Assembly (NCBI GenBank): GCA_963662815.2
Contig: CAXXWA010000023.1
Span: 1-64,000, forward strand
DNA length: 64,000 nt
Origin: JAPPHA01 sp963662815
GTDB taxonomy: Bacteria > Pseudomonadota > Alphaproteobacteria > Rhodobacterales > Rhodobacteraceae
Direction of reading: 5' to 3'
Part shown: in pieces, positions 52,572-61,133 of the stretch
Layout of the letters: each line of letters opens with the position of its first letter
Position numbering within the stretch: position 1 is the first letter of the stretch
The notes under the pieces: model-generated
The model's database searches: none
What the model saw: only the letters and a program-made list of their open reading frames with translations
Told to the model about the DNA's origin: nothing
Position numbers and translations under genes: made by a program

Positions 52572-53855
52572 TCATTCCGCCGCAACGCTCGCGCCGGACA
52601 GCCGGACGGCCGCTTCCGCCGCCCCGTGCAGTCGCCGGACATCGGCTAGCCATGGCGCCATCGCGGCGGCGGCGGATTCGTCGAGCTGGCCCGCTTCTTC
52701 AAGGACGCGACCCAGGTCGCCCCCTGCCAGGTACCCATCGACCCGCGACAGGATCGCGTCGGTCTCTCCTCCCTCCCGGGGCTCCAGAGACCGCGTCACC
52801 ACGAGGGAGCGCATGAACGCGACGAACCGGTTGAGGAAGCCATCGCCCGCTTCGGCCCTGGCGGCGGCCCGGATCGCCGCATAGGCCGATTCCGGGAAGG
52901 CGGCCCGCAAGTCGGCCAGGGACGGCGTGCCCGTCGCCGCAACGTCGGCGAGCGCGGCAGGCAGGGTGGCACCGTTGCGTTCGGCCAGCGCCGAGGCGGC
53001 GGCAGCGAAGCTGCGGCCGGTGCCCAGCGCGGCAATGATCTCCGCCAGTTCCGGCGGCGGCGTCCGGGAGACCTCCCCCGGTTGCACCGCCGCAGGCGGG
53101 GGCCGCGCCTCCAACGCTTCGAGCCGCGCGCCCAGCAGGTCCTGGCGGGCGGAGATCTCGCCAAGACGGGCTGAGGCTTCGGCGAGATCGGCTTCCAGCC
53201 TCTCGACCGACGCCTTCTGTCCGGCGATCATGGCCACGGCTTCGGCCGGAAGCTCGGGCGATCCGGAGACCATGAGGTCGGCCAGCGCGGACACTTCGGA
53301 GGAGACGGCCTCGAGGCGCGTCTCGGCAGCGGCGATCCGTTCGGCGATCCGGGTTTCCGCTGCGGCCGAGACACTCCCCTCGATCGCTTCGAGGCGTTGG
53401 CGGACCGACTCGCCGTGCGCCGACAGCATGCCCTCGACTTCGTCCCGCCCCGGGCGGTCGCGGTCCTCATCCTCCAGCGCATCCAGCCTGAGATCGATCG
53501 CATCAAGCCGTAGCCGGATGCTGCCTTCAAGGTCGCCGACCAGCGCCGCCGCGTCGGTTCCGCCCGGAGTCAGGAAGGACGCAACCGGCGCCATCCAGGG
53601 CGGAAGCACCGCGGCGATGCGCGGCGCGCTCCACAGCACGAGCGTCGAAAGCAATGTCAATGCGGCGAGGCCGGCGAGCACGCGGGAAGAAAACGACCAG
53701 CGGTCCGGCATGCGAAGAAGCCGCTGGCGGAATCCGCGCCCGACGGACCGCTTTCCGCCGCCGGTCTTCCCTCCTTCGCCAGCGGAGCCCCGCGAATCGC
53801 CATCGCGGCCGCCATCCGGCTCGACGGTTGCATCGCCAGGATTTTCGCTGACCAT
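52572..53855 (-). CDS. Mitofilin-like (COG4223) coiled-coil membrane protein
   Basis: 427 residues. A charged, Gly-rich N-terminus (residues 1-55) leads to one membrane segment (VLAGLAALTLLSTLVLW, about 60-77). A long coiled-coil part (residues about 110-270, regular Leu/Ala/Glu heptads) and a helical C-terminal domain follow. This is the alphaproteobacterial relative of mitochondrial Mic60, found between hemD and hemY, and proposed to shape intracytoplasmic membranes. The ATG at 53855 is chosen because the longer frame upstream lies over hemD. Confidence 0.85.
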   Translation of the reverse strand: MVSENPGDATVEPDGGRDGDSRGSAGEGGKTGGGKRSVGRGFRQRLLRMPDRWSFSSRVLAGLAALTLLSTLVLWSAPRIAAVLPPWMAPVASFLTPGGTDAAALVGDLEGSIRLRLDAIDLRLDALEDEDRDRPGRDEVEGMLSAHGESVRQRLEAIEGSVSAAAETRIAERIAAAETRLEAVSSEVSALADLMVSGSPELPAEAVAMIAGQKASVERLEADLAEASARLGEISARQDLLGARLEALEARPPPAAVQPGEVSRTPPPELAEIIAALGTGRSFAAAASALAERNGATLPAALADVAATGTPSLADLRAAFPESAYAAIRAAARAEAGDGFLNRFVAFMRSLVVTRSLEPREGGETDAILSRVDGYLAGGDLGRVLEEAGQLDESAAAAMAPWLADVRRLHGAAEAAVRLSGASVAAE

Positions 53856-53917
53856 TTGATGCCTTTCGTCAGTGGTTGCGACCGCGGGCGAACCGCGGCA
53901 ACCGCCGGTTGCAGAGT

Positions 53918-54646
53918 CTACTCCAATCGAGCGGTTTTCAAAATCAGATCCTGCATGGCATCCCCGTCGGGGGCAGCCGAAACCGCTACGGCGGCGTTCC
54001 GGAGAGCCGCCAAGGGCCGCGCAGCCTGTTCGCTGATGCAGGGGCAGACAAGATTCGCCGGTGCCGCGTCTCCGACTTCCCGCGCCAGCCGCGATGCTCC
54101 GTAGGCGGAAAACACCGGGACGCACAGTGGTCCGGACACGAGCGCCGCTCTCGCCTCCTCGGTCAGCGGCAACGGCGCCTGACGGTAGAGGATGACGGAT
54201 TCTACCGACACCCCGCGGCGCGCGAGGCGGCCTGCGAGGTCGTGTGCGACGCGTTCGCCGCGCGGGTACAGGAACGGCCGGCCGGACGCGCCGGACCGTT
54301 TCGCCGCAAGCTCCGCGAGGCCGGTCACCGATCCCGGCGATTCCTCGTTCCGAACGGCCGGGAATCCGGCCGCCCGCGCTGCCTCGTGCGTGCCCGGTCC
54401 AACGCACAACGCCTCGAGGGTGCGGTCCGCCGTCCTGCCAGCGAAGGCGGCGACCGCATTCGGCGACGTGAACAGGATGCCCTGCCTGCCTTCGAGGTCG
54501 AACGCCGACGGCACCTCCTCGATGGCGACGAGCGGCGAGAAGAGAATCCGCAGCCGATTGCCGCTCCTCTCCCGGAGGCGTTCCGCGAAGGCCCTGCCCT
54601 GCACGATCGGGCGTATCATCAGAATCGACCGCAGCGTGCCTGCCAT
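53918..54646 (-). CDS. hemD: Uroporphyrinogen-III synthase
   Basis: 242 residues in the bilobal HemD layout: LRSILMIRPIVQGRAFAERL at the start, ILFTSPNAVAAFAGR in the middle, then PFLYPRGERVAHDLAGRLAR, and VPVFSAYGASRLAREV in the second lobe. HemD closes hydroxymethylbilane to uroporphyrinogen III. Sequence conservation in this family is always low; the neighbours hemY and mitofilin-like gene support it. The usual partner hemC is not next to it: tsaD lies divergent on the other side. Confidence 0.87.
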   Translation of the reverse strand: MAGTLRSILMIRPIVQGRAFAERLRERSGNRLRILFSPLVAIEEVPSAFDLEGRQGILFTSPNAVAAFAGRTADRTLEALCVGPGTHEAARAAGFPAVRNEESPGSVTGLAELAAKRSGASGRPFLYPRGERVAHDLAGRLARRGVSVESVILYRQAPLPLTEEARAALVSGPLCVPVFSAYGASRLAREVGDAAPANLVCPCISEQAARPLAALRNAAVAVSAAPDGDAMQDLILKTARLE

Positions 54647-54728
54647 TCGTGAATCGCCCTGGCGTTGCCCTTCGCCTTAGCCGGATGCTAGGTCGCGCGC
54701 AGGAGACCACGGCCGGGAGTCATTGGCA

Positions 54729-55838
54729 ATGGCCGAAGCCATCACCGTGCTCGGTATCGAAAGCAGTTGCGACGACACCGCCGCTGCGGTGGTGCGCCGC
54801 GCCGGCGGCCGGGCCGAGGTTCTCTCGTCAATCGTGGCCGGGCAGGACGGGCTGCACGCGGCCTACGGCGGCGTCGTCCCCGAAATCGCCGCGCGAGCGC
54901 ACGCGGGCAAGCTCGATCTCGTCGTCGAACGCGCGCTCGAGGAAGCCGGTCTCGGACTGCCAAGCGTGGACGCCGTCGCCGTGACCGCCGGCCCCGGCCT
55001 CATCGGCGGAGTCCTGAGCGGCGTCATGTGCGCCAAGGGCCTCGCGGCGGGTTCCGGAAAACCCCTCGTCGGCGTCAACCACCTCGCGGGTCACGCATTG
55101 ACGCCGCGCATGACGGACAATGTCGCCTACCCGTATCTGGTGCTGCTCGTATCCGGCGGCCACTGCCAGTTCCTCGCTGTCGAGGCAGCCGACGGATTCC
55201 GCCGTTTCGGCGGAACCATCGACGACGCCCCGGGTGAGGCTTTCGACAAGGTCGCCCGTATGCTCGGTCTCGGTTTTCCGGGCGGGCCGGCCGTGGAGGC
55301 CGCGGCCGCGGCCGGGAATCCGCACCGCTTCGACCTGCCGCGCCCGCTCCTGAACCGCGACGGGGAGGACATGTCGTTCTCCGGGCTGAAGACTGCCGTC
55401 CTTCGCGCCCGCGAGCTCGCGGCGCGCGACCAGGGCCGCCTTTCGGACCGCGACAGGAGAGATCTCTCGGCGAGCTTCCAGATGGCGGTCGCCGACACGC
55501 TGTCGGAAAAGTCCCGGCGCGCCTGCAACCGGTTCCGCGATGAATTCGGCAACGCTTCCGAAGCGGCGCGGCCGGTCTTTGCCGTCGCCGGCGGCGTGGC
55601 CGCCAACGCGTTGATCCGGACTCTGCTCGAAGCCGTCGCGCGCGATGCCGGATTCCGGTTCATCGCCCCGGCGCCGGCGTACTGCACCGACAACGCGGCC
55701 ATGATCGCCTGGGCCGGACTGGAACTGTTCGCAGGCGGCAAACGGGACGGGTTCGACCTGTCCGCCCGCCCGCGCTGGCCGCTGGATCCGGATGCGCCGC
55801 CGATTCTCGGTTCCGGCAGGAAGCGCGCGAAGGCGTGA
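54729..55838 (+). CDS. tsaD: tRNA N6-adenosine threonylcarbamoyltransferase TsaD
   Basis: 369 residues from ATG 54729 (a TTG two codons earlier is possible). Landmarks are LGIESSCDDTAAAVV, AYGGVVPEIAARAH, the metal-binding NHLAGHAL, LLVSGGHCQFL, and the C-terminal AGGVAANALIR and CTDNAAMIAW. TsaD transfers the threonylcarbamoyl group to A37 of ANN-decoding tRNAs, together with TsaB and TsaE; a tsaE gene lies 3 kb downstream. The gpsA start overlaps its stop by 4 bases. Confidence 0.96.
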   Translation: MAEAITVLGIESSCDDTAAAVVRRAGGRAEVLSSIVAGQDGLHAAYGGVVPEIAARAHAGKLDLVVERALEEAGLGLPSVDAVAVTAGPGLIGGVLSGVMCAKGLAAGSGKPLVGVNHLAGHALTPRMTDNVAYPYLVLLVSGGHCQFLAVEAADGFRRFGGTIDDAPGEAFDKVARMLGLGFPGGPAVEAAAAAGNPHRFDLPRPLLNRDGEDMSFSGLKTAVLRARELAARDQGRLSDRDRRDLSASFQMAVADTLSEKSRRACNRFRDEFGNASEAARPVFAVAGGVAANALIRTLLEAVARDAGFRFIAPAPAYCTDNAAMIAWAGLELFAGGKRDGFDLSARPRWPLDPDAPPILGSGRKRAKA

Positions 55839-56803
55839 GCCGGATCGGAATCATTGGCGCAGGCGCATTCGGCACGGCGCTCGGCTGCGTCCTCGCGAGG
55901 GACGGACGCGACGTACTGCTCTGGGGCCGAAACGGCGCGCACATCGATGCCATGGCCGCAAACCGCCGGAACCGGACTCACCTTCCCGGCTGCGCCCTGC
56001 CGGACCGTCTCACCCCCACGGCAGCCCTTTCCGATCTCTCCGGCATCTCGACGCTGCTCGTGGCGCTGCCCGCGCAGGCACTCGCCGGGTTCCTCGCCGA
56101 TGCCGGGCTGCCGGCCGGGAAATTTCCGGTCGTCCTCTGCGCCAAGGGCATCGATCTGGCGAGCGTCAGCCTCCAGACGGATTTGCTCGCCGCTGCCTGC
56201 CCGGCCGCAACCGCCGCAGTGCTCACGGGGCCCGGTTTCGCAGACGACCTCGCACGTAGCAAGCCGACCGCAATGACGCTCGCATGCCGCGACCGGACGA
56301 CCGGAAAGCGCCTGCAGGCGCAGTTGTCCACCCCCGTCCTCAGGCTGTACCTGAGCAGCGACCCGGTCGGAGCCCAGCTCGGCGGCGCGCTGAAGAACGT
56401 GACCGCGATCGCCTGCGGCGCCGCCTCGGGGGCGGGCCTCGGCGAAAGCGCCCGGGCAGCGCTGATCACGCGCGGTTACGCGGAAATGGTCCGCCTCGGA
56501 ACGGCGATGGGCGCTCGGAGGGAAACCCTTTCAGGCTTGTCCGGATTCGGCGACCTCGCGCTGACCTGCACCTCGGAGAAGTCTCGCAACTACGCCCTCG
56601 GCCTGGCGATCGGAGAAGGGCGGGAGCCAGCGCCGGGAGTCACGGTAGAGGGTATTGCAACCGCGCGGGCGACGGTTAATCTTGCGTCCACCCTGAGGGT
56701 CGACATGCCGGTCGCGGAGGCCGTGGCCAGCTTGCTGGATGGCCGCACGACGGTGCAGGCGGCGCTGCATGCGCTGATGTCGCGGCCGTTGCGGACGGAG
56801 TGA
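55835..56803 (+). CDS. gpsA: NAD(P)-dependent glycerol-3-phosphate dehydrogenase
   Basis: 322 residues from a GTG that overlaps the tsaD stop (GTGA). The cofactor motif is IGIIGAGAFGTALGCVLARDG, the middle block VVLCAKGIDLASVSLQT, and the substrate-binding Lys lies in QLGGALKNVTAIACG. SGFGDLALTCTSEKSRNYAL is the expected C-terminal motif. It makes glycerol-3-phosphate for phospholipids. tsaD-gpsA adjacency is common in Rhodobacterales. Confidence 0.95.
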   Translation: MSRIGIIGAGAFGTALGCVLARDGRDVLLWGRNGAHIDAMAANRRNRTHLPGCALPDRLTPTAALSDLSGISTLLVALPAQALAGFLADAGLPAGKFPVVLCAKGIDLASVSLQTDLLAAACPAATAAVLTGPGFADDLARSKPTAMTLACRDRTTGKRLQAQLSTPVLRLYLSSDPVGAQLGGALKNVTAIACGAASGAGLGESARAALITRGYAEMVRLGTAMGARRETLSGLSGFGDLALTCTSEKSRNYALGLAIGEGREPAPGVTVEGIATARATVNLASTLRVDMPVAEAVASLLDGRTTVQAALHALMSRPLRTE

Positions 56804-56831
56804 CTTCGGGTCGGGCAAGAGGAGCGCGAAC

Positions 56832-57248
56832 ATGGCATACTGGTTGTTCAAGTCCGAACCCGGGGAATGGAGCTGGGACGATCAGGTCGCAAGCGACAAT
56901 CCCGACGGCGAGGAATGGGACGGAATCCGCAACTACCAGGCGCGCAATCACATGCGCGAGATGAAGCCGGGCGATCTCGGATTCTTCTACCACTCGGTAA
57001 ACGAGAAGCGAATCATGGGCATCGTCGAAGTCACCGCCGAAGCGCATCATGACAGCACCACGGACGATCCCCGGTGGGAATGCGTGGACGTGCGCGCCGT
57101 CAAACCGCTCCCCGTTCCCGTCACGCTGGCCGCGTGCAGGGCGGAACCGCGGCTGTCGAACATGGTTCTCGTGAACAACACGCGCCTTTCGGTGCAGCCG
57201 GTCACTGCTGACGAGTGGAAGATCATCTGCGCCATGGGCGGCCTCTGA
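56832..57248 (+). CDS. EVE-domain protein
   Basis: 138 residues forming a single EVE (PUA-like) domain: MAYWLFKSEPGEWSWDDQVA, WDGIRNYQARNHMREMKPGD, and the FYHSVNEKRIMGIVEV block. EVE domains bind modified bases in DNA or RNA. Its position after gpsA is common in Rhodobacterales, where a YciI gene often lies in between; here it does not. Probably RNA-related housekeeping; function not known precisely. Confidence 0.92.
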   Translation: MAYWLFKSEPGEWSWDDQVASDNPDGEEWDGIRNYQARNHMREMKPGDLGFFYHSVNEKRIMGIVEVTAEAHHDSTTDDPRWECVDVRAVKPLPVPVTLAACRAEPRLSNMVLVNNTRLSVQPVTADEWKIICAMGGL

Positions 57249-57383
57249 CGCGACCGGGAAAACGGGAAGACCACCGCAAAGCCACCCAGGGAATAGAAGT
57301 CAGACGCGATCCGGACTCCGGCCTTCGGGCCGGTTCGGCTGCCGGTCGCCGCCGTGCGGTGAACATTCGGGAGAAATTCGGAA

Positions 57384-57980
57384 ATGGCGCGACCGCAGAA
57401 ACCGCGAGCCTGGCAGAGAATGCTCTCGGGCCGCCGGCTCGACCTCCTGAATCCGTCGCCCATGGACATCGAGATCGAGGACATCGCGCACGGCCTCGCC
57501 TTCGTCGCTCGCTGGAACGGACAGACGACCGGCGACTACCCGTATTCAGTCGCTGAGCATTCGGTCTTCGTTGCGGAGCTGTATCACCGCATGAAACCGA
57601 AGGCCGAAAGGCGCTGGAGGCTGGCCGCACTGCTCCACGACGCGCCCGAATACGTGATCGGCGACATGATCGGCCCGGTGAAGGCCTCTGTGGGACAGGG
57701 CTACGCCGAAGCCGATGCCCGCCTGACAGCCGCGATCCACCGCCGCTTCGGCCTGCCCGCCGACATCCCGCCCGCGATCAAGAGGGCCATCAAGAAGGCG
57801 GACAGGCTGTCGGCGCGCCTGGAGGCGGAGCAGATCGCGGGGTTCTCGCGCGCGGAGGCGGATCGCCTGTTCGGGAAGGCGGACGCCGCCGACCTGATGG
57901 AACGCAGGCTGCGGCCGCATCCTCCGGCCGAGGTCAAGGGCATGTTCCTGGAAGCGTATCACGATCTTTGCGGAAGCTGA
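57384..57980 (+). CDS. HD-domain phosphohydrolase (YfbR-like)
   Basis: 198 residues. HD-type metal ligands are seen as His59 in YSVAEHSVFVAE, His85-Asp86 in LLHDAPEYVIGD and a later Asp in KKADRLSARLEAE. The layout fits YfbR-like 5'-deoxynucleotidases, which remove phosphate from deoxynucleoside monophosphates. GGAGAAATTCGGAA precedes the ATG. It converges with the SCO gene, whose 3' end is 17 bases away. Confidence 0.87.
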   Translation: MARPQKPRAWQRMLSGRRLDLLNPSPMDIEIEDIAHGLAFVARWNGQTTGDYPYSVAEHSVFVAELYHRMKPKAERRWRLAALLHDAPEYVIGDMIGPVKASVGQGYAEADARLTAAIHRRFGLPADIPPAIKRAIKKADRLSARLEAEQIAGFSRAEADRLFGKADAADLMERRLRPHPPAEVKGMFLEAYHDLCGS

Positions 57981-57997
57981 CGCCGCCGCCCGGACTG

Positions 57998-58597
57998 CTA
58001 TCCGATGTGGCACGCCGCCCGGTTCGCGACATCTTCGGCCGAAGCGTCCCGCCTGAAGTGGTCGATCAGCCCTTCCGGCGTCATCAGGTATGTGAAGGTC
58101 AGGTGATCGACAAGGTAGTCTTCGCCCTCTCCCGCCCTGCGGTGGTAGACCCTGTAGGCTTTCGCGGCGGCGGCCACCTGTTCCGGCGAGCCCGTCAGCC
58201 CGGTCAGCTTCGGATGCATCACCTCCACGAAGTCGGCCAGGACTTCCGGCGTATCGCGTTCCGGATCGACGGAAATAAAGAGGCCCGGAAGGTCGAGGCC
58301 GCGCTCGGCGAGCAGGTCCATCGCCTCGGCGTTGCGGGCGAGGTCCACCGGGCAAATGTCGGGACAGTAGGTGTAGCCGAAGTAGACCAGGGTCGGCCCC
58401 CTGATGACATCCGCCTCGGACACTTCCGCGCCCTCGTGGGAAACCAGCTTGAAGGGGCCGCCGACGGCGCCGTTCGCCGCGGCGACCGGAGACCCGCCGC
58501 ACGTCGGATCCTTGAACGGATTGACGACCAGCGCCACGCCGACTGCCAGGGCCGCTCCTGCGGTTCCGGCGGCGACCAACGCATAGAATCGGGTCAT
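57998..58597 (-). CDS. SCO1/SenC family protein
   Basis: 199 residues with an N-terminal membrane anchor (YALVAAGTAGAALAVGVALV) and a thioredoxin-fold domain outside the membrane. The copper ligands are Cys78 and Cys82 in GYTYCPDICPVD and His165 in LVDHLTFTYL. SCO proteins deliver copper to cytochrome c oxidase or act as thiol-disulfide helpers. The ATG at 58597 is chosen because it gives the expected anchor; longer frames upstream look spurious. Divergent from tsaE. Confidence 0.9.
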   Translation of the reverse strand: MTRFYALVAAGTAGAALAVGVALVVNPFKDPTCGGSPVAAANGAVGGPFKLVSHEGAEVSEADVIRGPTLVYFGYTYCPDICPVDLARNAEAMDLLAERGLDLPGLFISVDPERDTPEVLADFVEVMHPKLTGLTGSPEQVAAAAKAYRVYHRRAGEGEDYLVDHLTFTYLMTPEGLIDHFRRDASAEDVANRAACHIG

Positions 58598-58868
58598 GTC
58601 TCTGCTGCCGCGCATCCGTGAACGTTCCGTCGTCCTCGCCGGTTGCCGGACTGTGGCGCAAAGCGTCGCGGATTTCAACGTCCGGGGCGCCCGCGCGAAT
58701 ATCCCCTTGACGGCAAACTGCATGTATGAATCAACCCGACCATGGATGCGGTCGCGACGGGAACGCTTCACGCCGGCCTCCCGGGAATCCGGGCAGGCGG
58801 TCCTTGCCTGTTTGCAGGGCTTTCGCGAATCGCCCGGCCCGCCAGGGCGGCTTCCGGGGCGGCGGACC

Positions 58869-59381
58869 TTGCCCGGCAGTTGCCTTGACCTTCCGTCGGA
58901 AGCGGCGACCGACGGGTTCGCGGAGCTCGTCGCGGCGGATCTCGCGCCGGGCGACGTCATCCTTCTCTCCGGTCCGCTCGGTGCCGGAAAGAGTCATTTC
59001 AGCAGACAGGTCATCCGGCGAATGCAGGCGCTCGGCGGCGTTCCAGAGGAGGAGGTGCCGTCGCCGACGTACACCCTCGTCCAGACCTACGAGGCCGGAA
59101 CCTGCGACATCTGGCACGCCGACCTTTATCGCCTCGAGGACGAGTGGGATCTCGTGGAACTCGGCCTCGAGGACGCGTTTCGGGAAGCCGTCTGCCTCGT
59201 CGAATGGCCGGACAGGCTGGGTTCGCTGATGCCGGAGACAGCGCTCTCTGTCAGATTCGACATTCTCGGCGACCATGCAAGGCGCGCGCATCTCGCATGG
59301 ACGGACGGGCGTTGGAGCACGGTCGCGGACGCGGCCCGCGTCCGCGCGGCAAGCGCCGCATTCGGAGGGTCCGGCCGGTGA
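58869..59381 (+). CDS. tsaE: tRNA threonylcarbamoyladenosine synthesis ATPase TsaE
   Basis: The core is unambiguous: Walker A LLSGPLGAGKSHFSRQVIRR, then VPSPTYTLVQTYE, the HADLYRLEDEWDLVELGLED block and LVEWPDRLG. TsaE works with TsaB and TsaD in making t6A37 on tRNA. The start is uncertain: TTG 58869 gives 170 residues, close to the family norm; an ATG at 58746 would add 41 residues without family support. It overlaps amgK by 4 bases (GTGA) and begins the tsaE-amgK-murU-addB string. Confidence 0.88.
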   Translation: MPGSCLDLPSEAATDGFAELVAADLAPGDVILLSGPLGAGKSHFSRQVIRRMQALGGVPEEEVPSPTYTLVQTYEAGTCDIWHADLYRLEDEWDLVELGLEDAFREAVCLVEWPDRLGSLMPETALSVRFDILGDHARRAHLAWTDGRWSTVADAARVRAASAAFGGSGR

Positions 59382-60436
59382 CGGGAAAACGGGCAGTGCT
59401 CGCCGACGGCTTCCTGGCGCGATCGGGATGGGCGACGGCGATTCGCGAACCGCTGGCAGCGGACGCCTCGAAGCGTTCCTATCACCGCCTTCATGATTCC
59501 GGCGCCGGCAGATCCGCGATCCTCATGGATGCGCCGCCGGAGGACGGCGAGGATGTCCGGCCGTTCGTGCGCATCGCGAGCGAGCTTCGCCTGCGCGGCC
59601 TCAGCGCGCCCGAGATCATTTCAGCGGACCCGGAGCACGGATTCCTGCTCCTGGAGGATCTCGGCGATGCCGTCTTCGCGAACGTGTGCTCGGGCCGCCC
59701 GGAAATCGAATCCGACCTTTACGGGACCGCGGTCGGAGTCCTTGTCCACCTCCACGGCTTTCCGGCGCCCCCGGACGTCCGGCCGTACGACGCCGCGACC
59801 TTCCGCGAGGAGGCCGCCCTGTTCACCGAGTGGTATCTCCCCGCCGCAACCGGCCAGCCGACCCCGCCCGAGGTCGAGCGCGCGTTCCTGTCGCTGGTGG
59901 TCGACGCCTTCCGGTGCGCCTGCGAGGGACAGGCGCCGGTGCTTGTCCTCAGGGACTACCACGCCGAGAACATCATGTGGCTGCCGGACCGCAAGGGCAT
60001 TGCGCGGGCAGGCATCCTCGACTTCCAGGACGCGGTCGCGGGACATCCGGCCTACGATCTCGTCTCGCTGCTCGAGGATGCGCGCAGGGACACGGACGAG
60101 GCGCTTCAACGCGAGATGGTATCCTGCTATCTCGAATCCGCCTCCCGCCGGGCGGCGCGTTCGGACGCACCCCGTCTCGACGCAGAACAGTTCGAGGCAG
60201 CCTACTCGGTTCTCGGCGCGCAGCGCAACCTCCGCATCGTCGGAGTGTTCTCGCGGCTCTGCATCCGCGACGGCAAGTTCGCCTACGTCGACCTCATCCC
60301 GCGCGTCTGGAGCCACATCCGCCGCGACCTCTGCCACGCGGCCCTCTCCGGACTCCGCGACTGGATCGCGGCGCATGCGCCGGAACCGGACCCAGGAATC
60401 CTCGACGCCGTCAGGAACCGGAAGAATGACGCCTAG
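59378..60436 (+). CDS. amgK: N-acetylmuramate/N-acetylglucosamine kinase AmgK (aminoglycoside phosphotransferase fold)
   Basis: 352 residues from a GTG overlapping the tsaE stop. Kinase landmarks are DASKRSYHRL, FLLLEDLGDAVF, the catalytic loop LVLRDYHAENIMWL and the metal-binding ILDFQDAVAGHPAYDLVSLL. AmgK phosphorylates MurNAc at the anomeric position in peptidoglycan recycling, the step before MurU, which is encoded next. It overlaps murU by 11 bases. Confidence 0.9.
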   Translation: MTGKRAVLADGFLARSGWATAIREPLAADASKRSYHRLHDSGAGRSAILMDAPPEDGEDVRPFVRIASELRLRGLSAPEIISADPEHGFLLLEDLGDAVFANVCSGRPEIESDLYGTAVGVLVHLHGFPAPPDVRPYDAATFREEAALFTEWYLPAATGQPTPPEVERAFLSLVVDAFRCACEGQAPVLVLRDYHAENIMWLPDRKGIARAGILDFQDAVAGHPAYDLVSLLEDARRDTDEALQREMVSCYLESASRRAARSDAPRLDAEQFEAAYSVLGAQRNLRIVGVFSRLCIRDGKFAYVDLIPRVWSHIRRDLCHAALSGLRDWIAAHAPEPDPGILDAVRNRKNDA

Positions 60437-61133
60437 GAGTGCAATGGTCTTCGCGGCCGGGTTCGGAACCCGCATGGGCAGCCTCACCAGGGACCGGCCG
60501 AAACCCATGCTCCGCGTCGCGGGGCGCCCGCTGATCGACCATGCGCTCGAACAGGTGCGGGGCGCGGGCGTCTCGCGGATCGTCGTCAATGTCCACTACC
60601 TTCCGGAGCAGATCGAGCGGCATCTCGCGCCGATGCCTGACGTCACCGTGGTCCGGGAGGAGCCCGAAATCCTCGAGACCGGGGGCGGCCTGCGCAATGC
60701 GCTCGCACTTCTCGGGCGGGCTCCAGTCTTCACCCTGAACACGGATTACGCCTGGTCGGGGGCGAACGCGCTGGCCGCCCTCGCCGCGGCATGGGAACCG
60801 GACCGGATGGACGGCCTGCTGCTGATGCTGCCGCGCGGCCGCGCGGAGGGGCACGACGGCGACGGAGACTTCCGCCTCATGGATGACGGACGCCTCGCGC
60901 CGCCGCAGCCGGGCGGCCCGGAGGCGCTCGTCTACACAGGGGCCCAGATCATCAGGACCGCGCGGCTCGCCGAGATACCGGAGACGGTCTTTTCCGTGAC
61001 CCGGCTCTGGGACATGCTTTGCGCGGAAGGGCGCCTCTACGGAACGGTCTACGCCGGGCGCTGGGTGGACGTGGGGCAGCCGGAGGGCATCGACCTTGCC
61101 GACCGCATGCTGCGGGGGCGGCGCGGTGCGTGA
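60426..61133 (+). CDS. murU: N-acetylmuramate alpha-1-phosphate uridylyltransferase MurU
   Basis: 235 residues from ATG 60426 (ATG 60444 also possible, with AGGAG four bases before it). The nucleotidyltransferase signature is MVFAAGFGTRMGSLTRDRPK, followed by PMLRVAGRPLIDHALEQ, GGGLRNALALLG and LNTDYAWSG. It makes UDP-MurNAc from MurNAc-1-phosphate and UTP, which bypasses de novo MurNAc synthesis and its fosfomycin-sensitive step. The addB start overlaps its stop by 8 bases. Confidence 0.92.
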   Translation: MTPRSAMVFAAGFGTRMGSLTRDRPKPMLRVAGRPLIDHALEQVRGAGVSRIVVNVHYLPEQIERHLAPMPDVTVVREEPEILETGGGLRNALALLGRAPVFTLNTDYAWSGANALAALAAAWEPDRMDGLLLMLPRGRAEGHDGDGDFRLMDDGRLAPPQPGGPEALVYTGAQIIRTARLAEIPETVFSVTRLWDMLCAEGRLYGTVYAGRWVDVGQPEGIDLADRMLRGRRGA

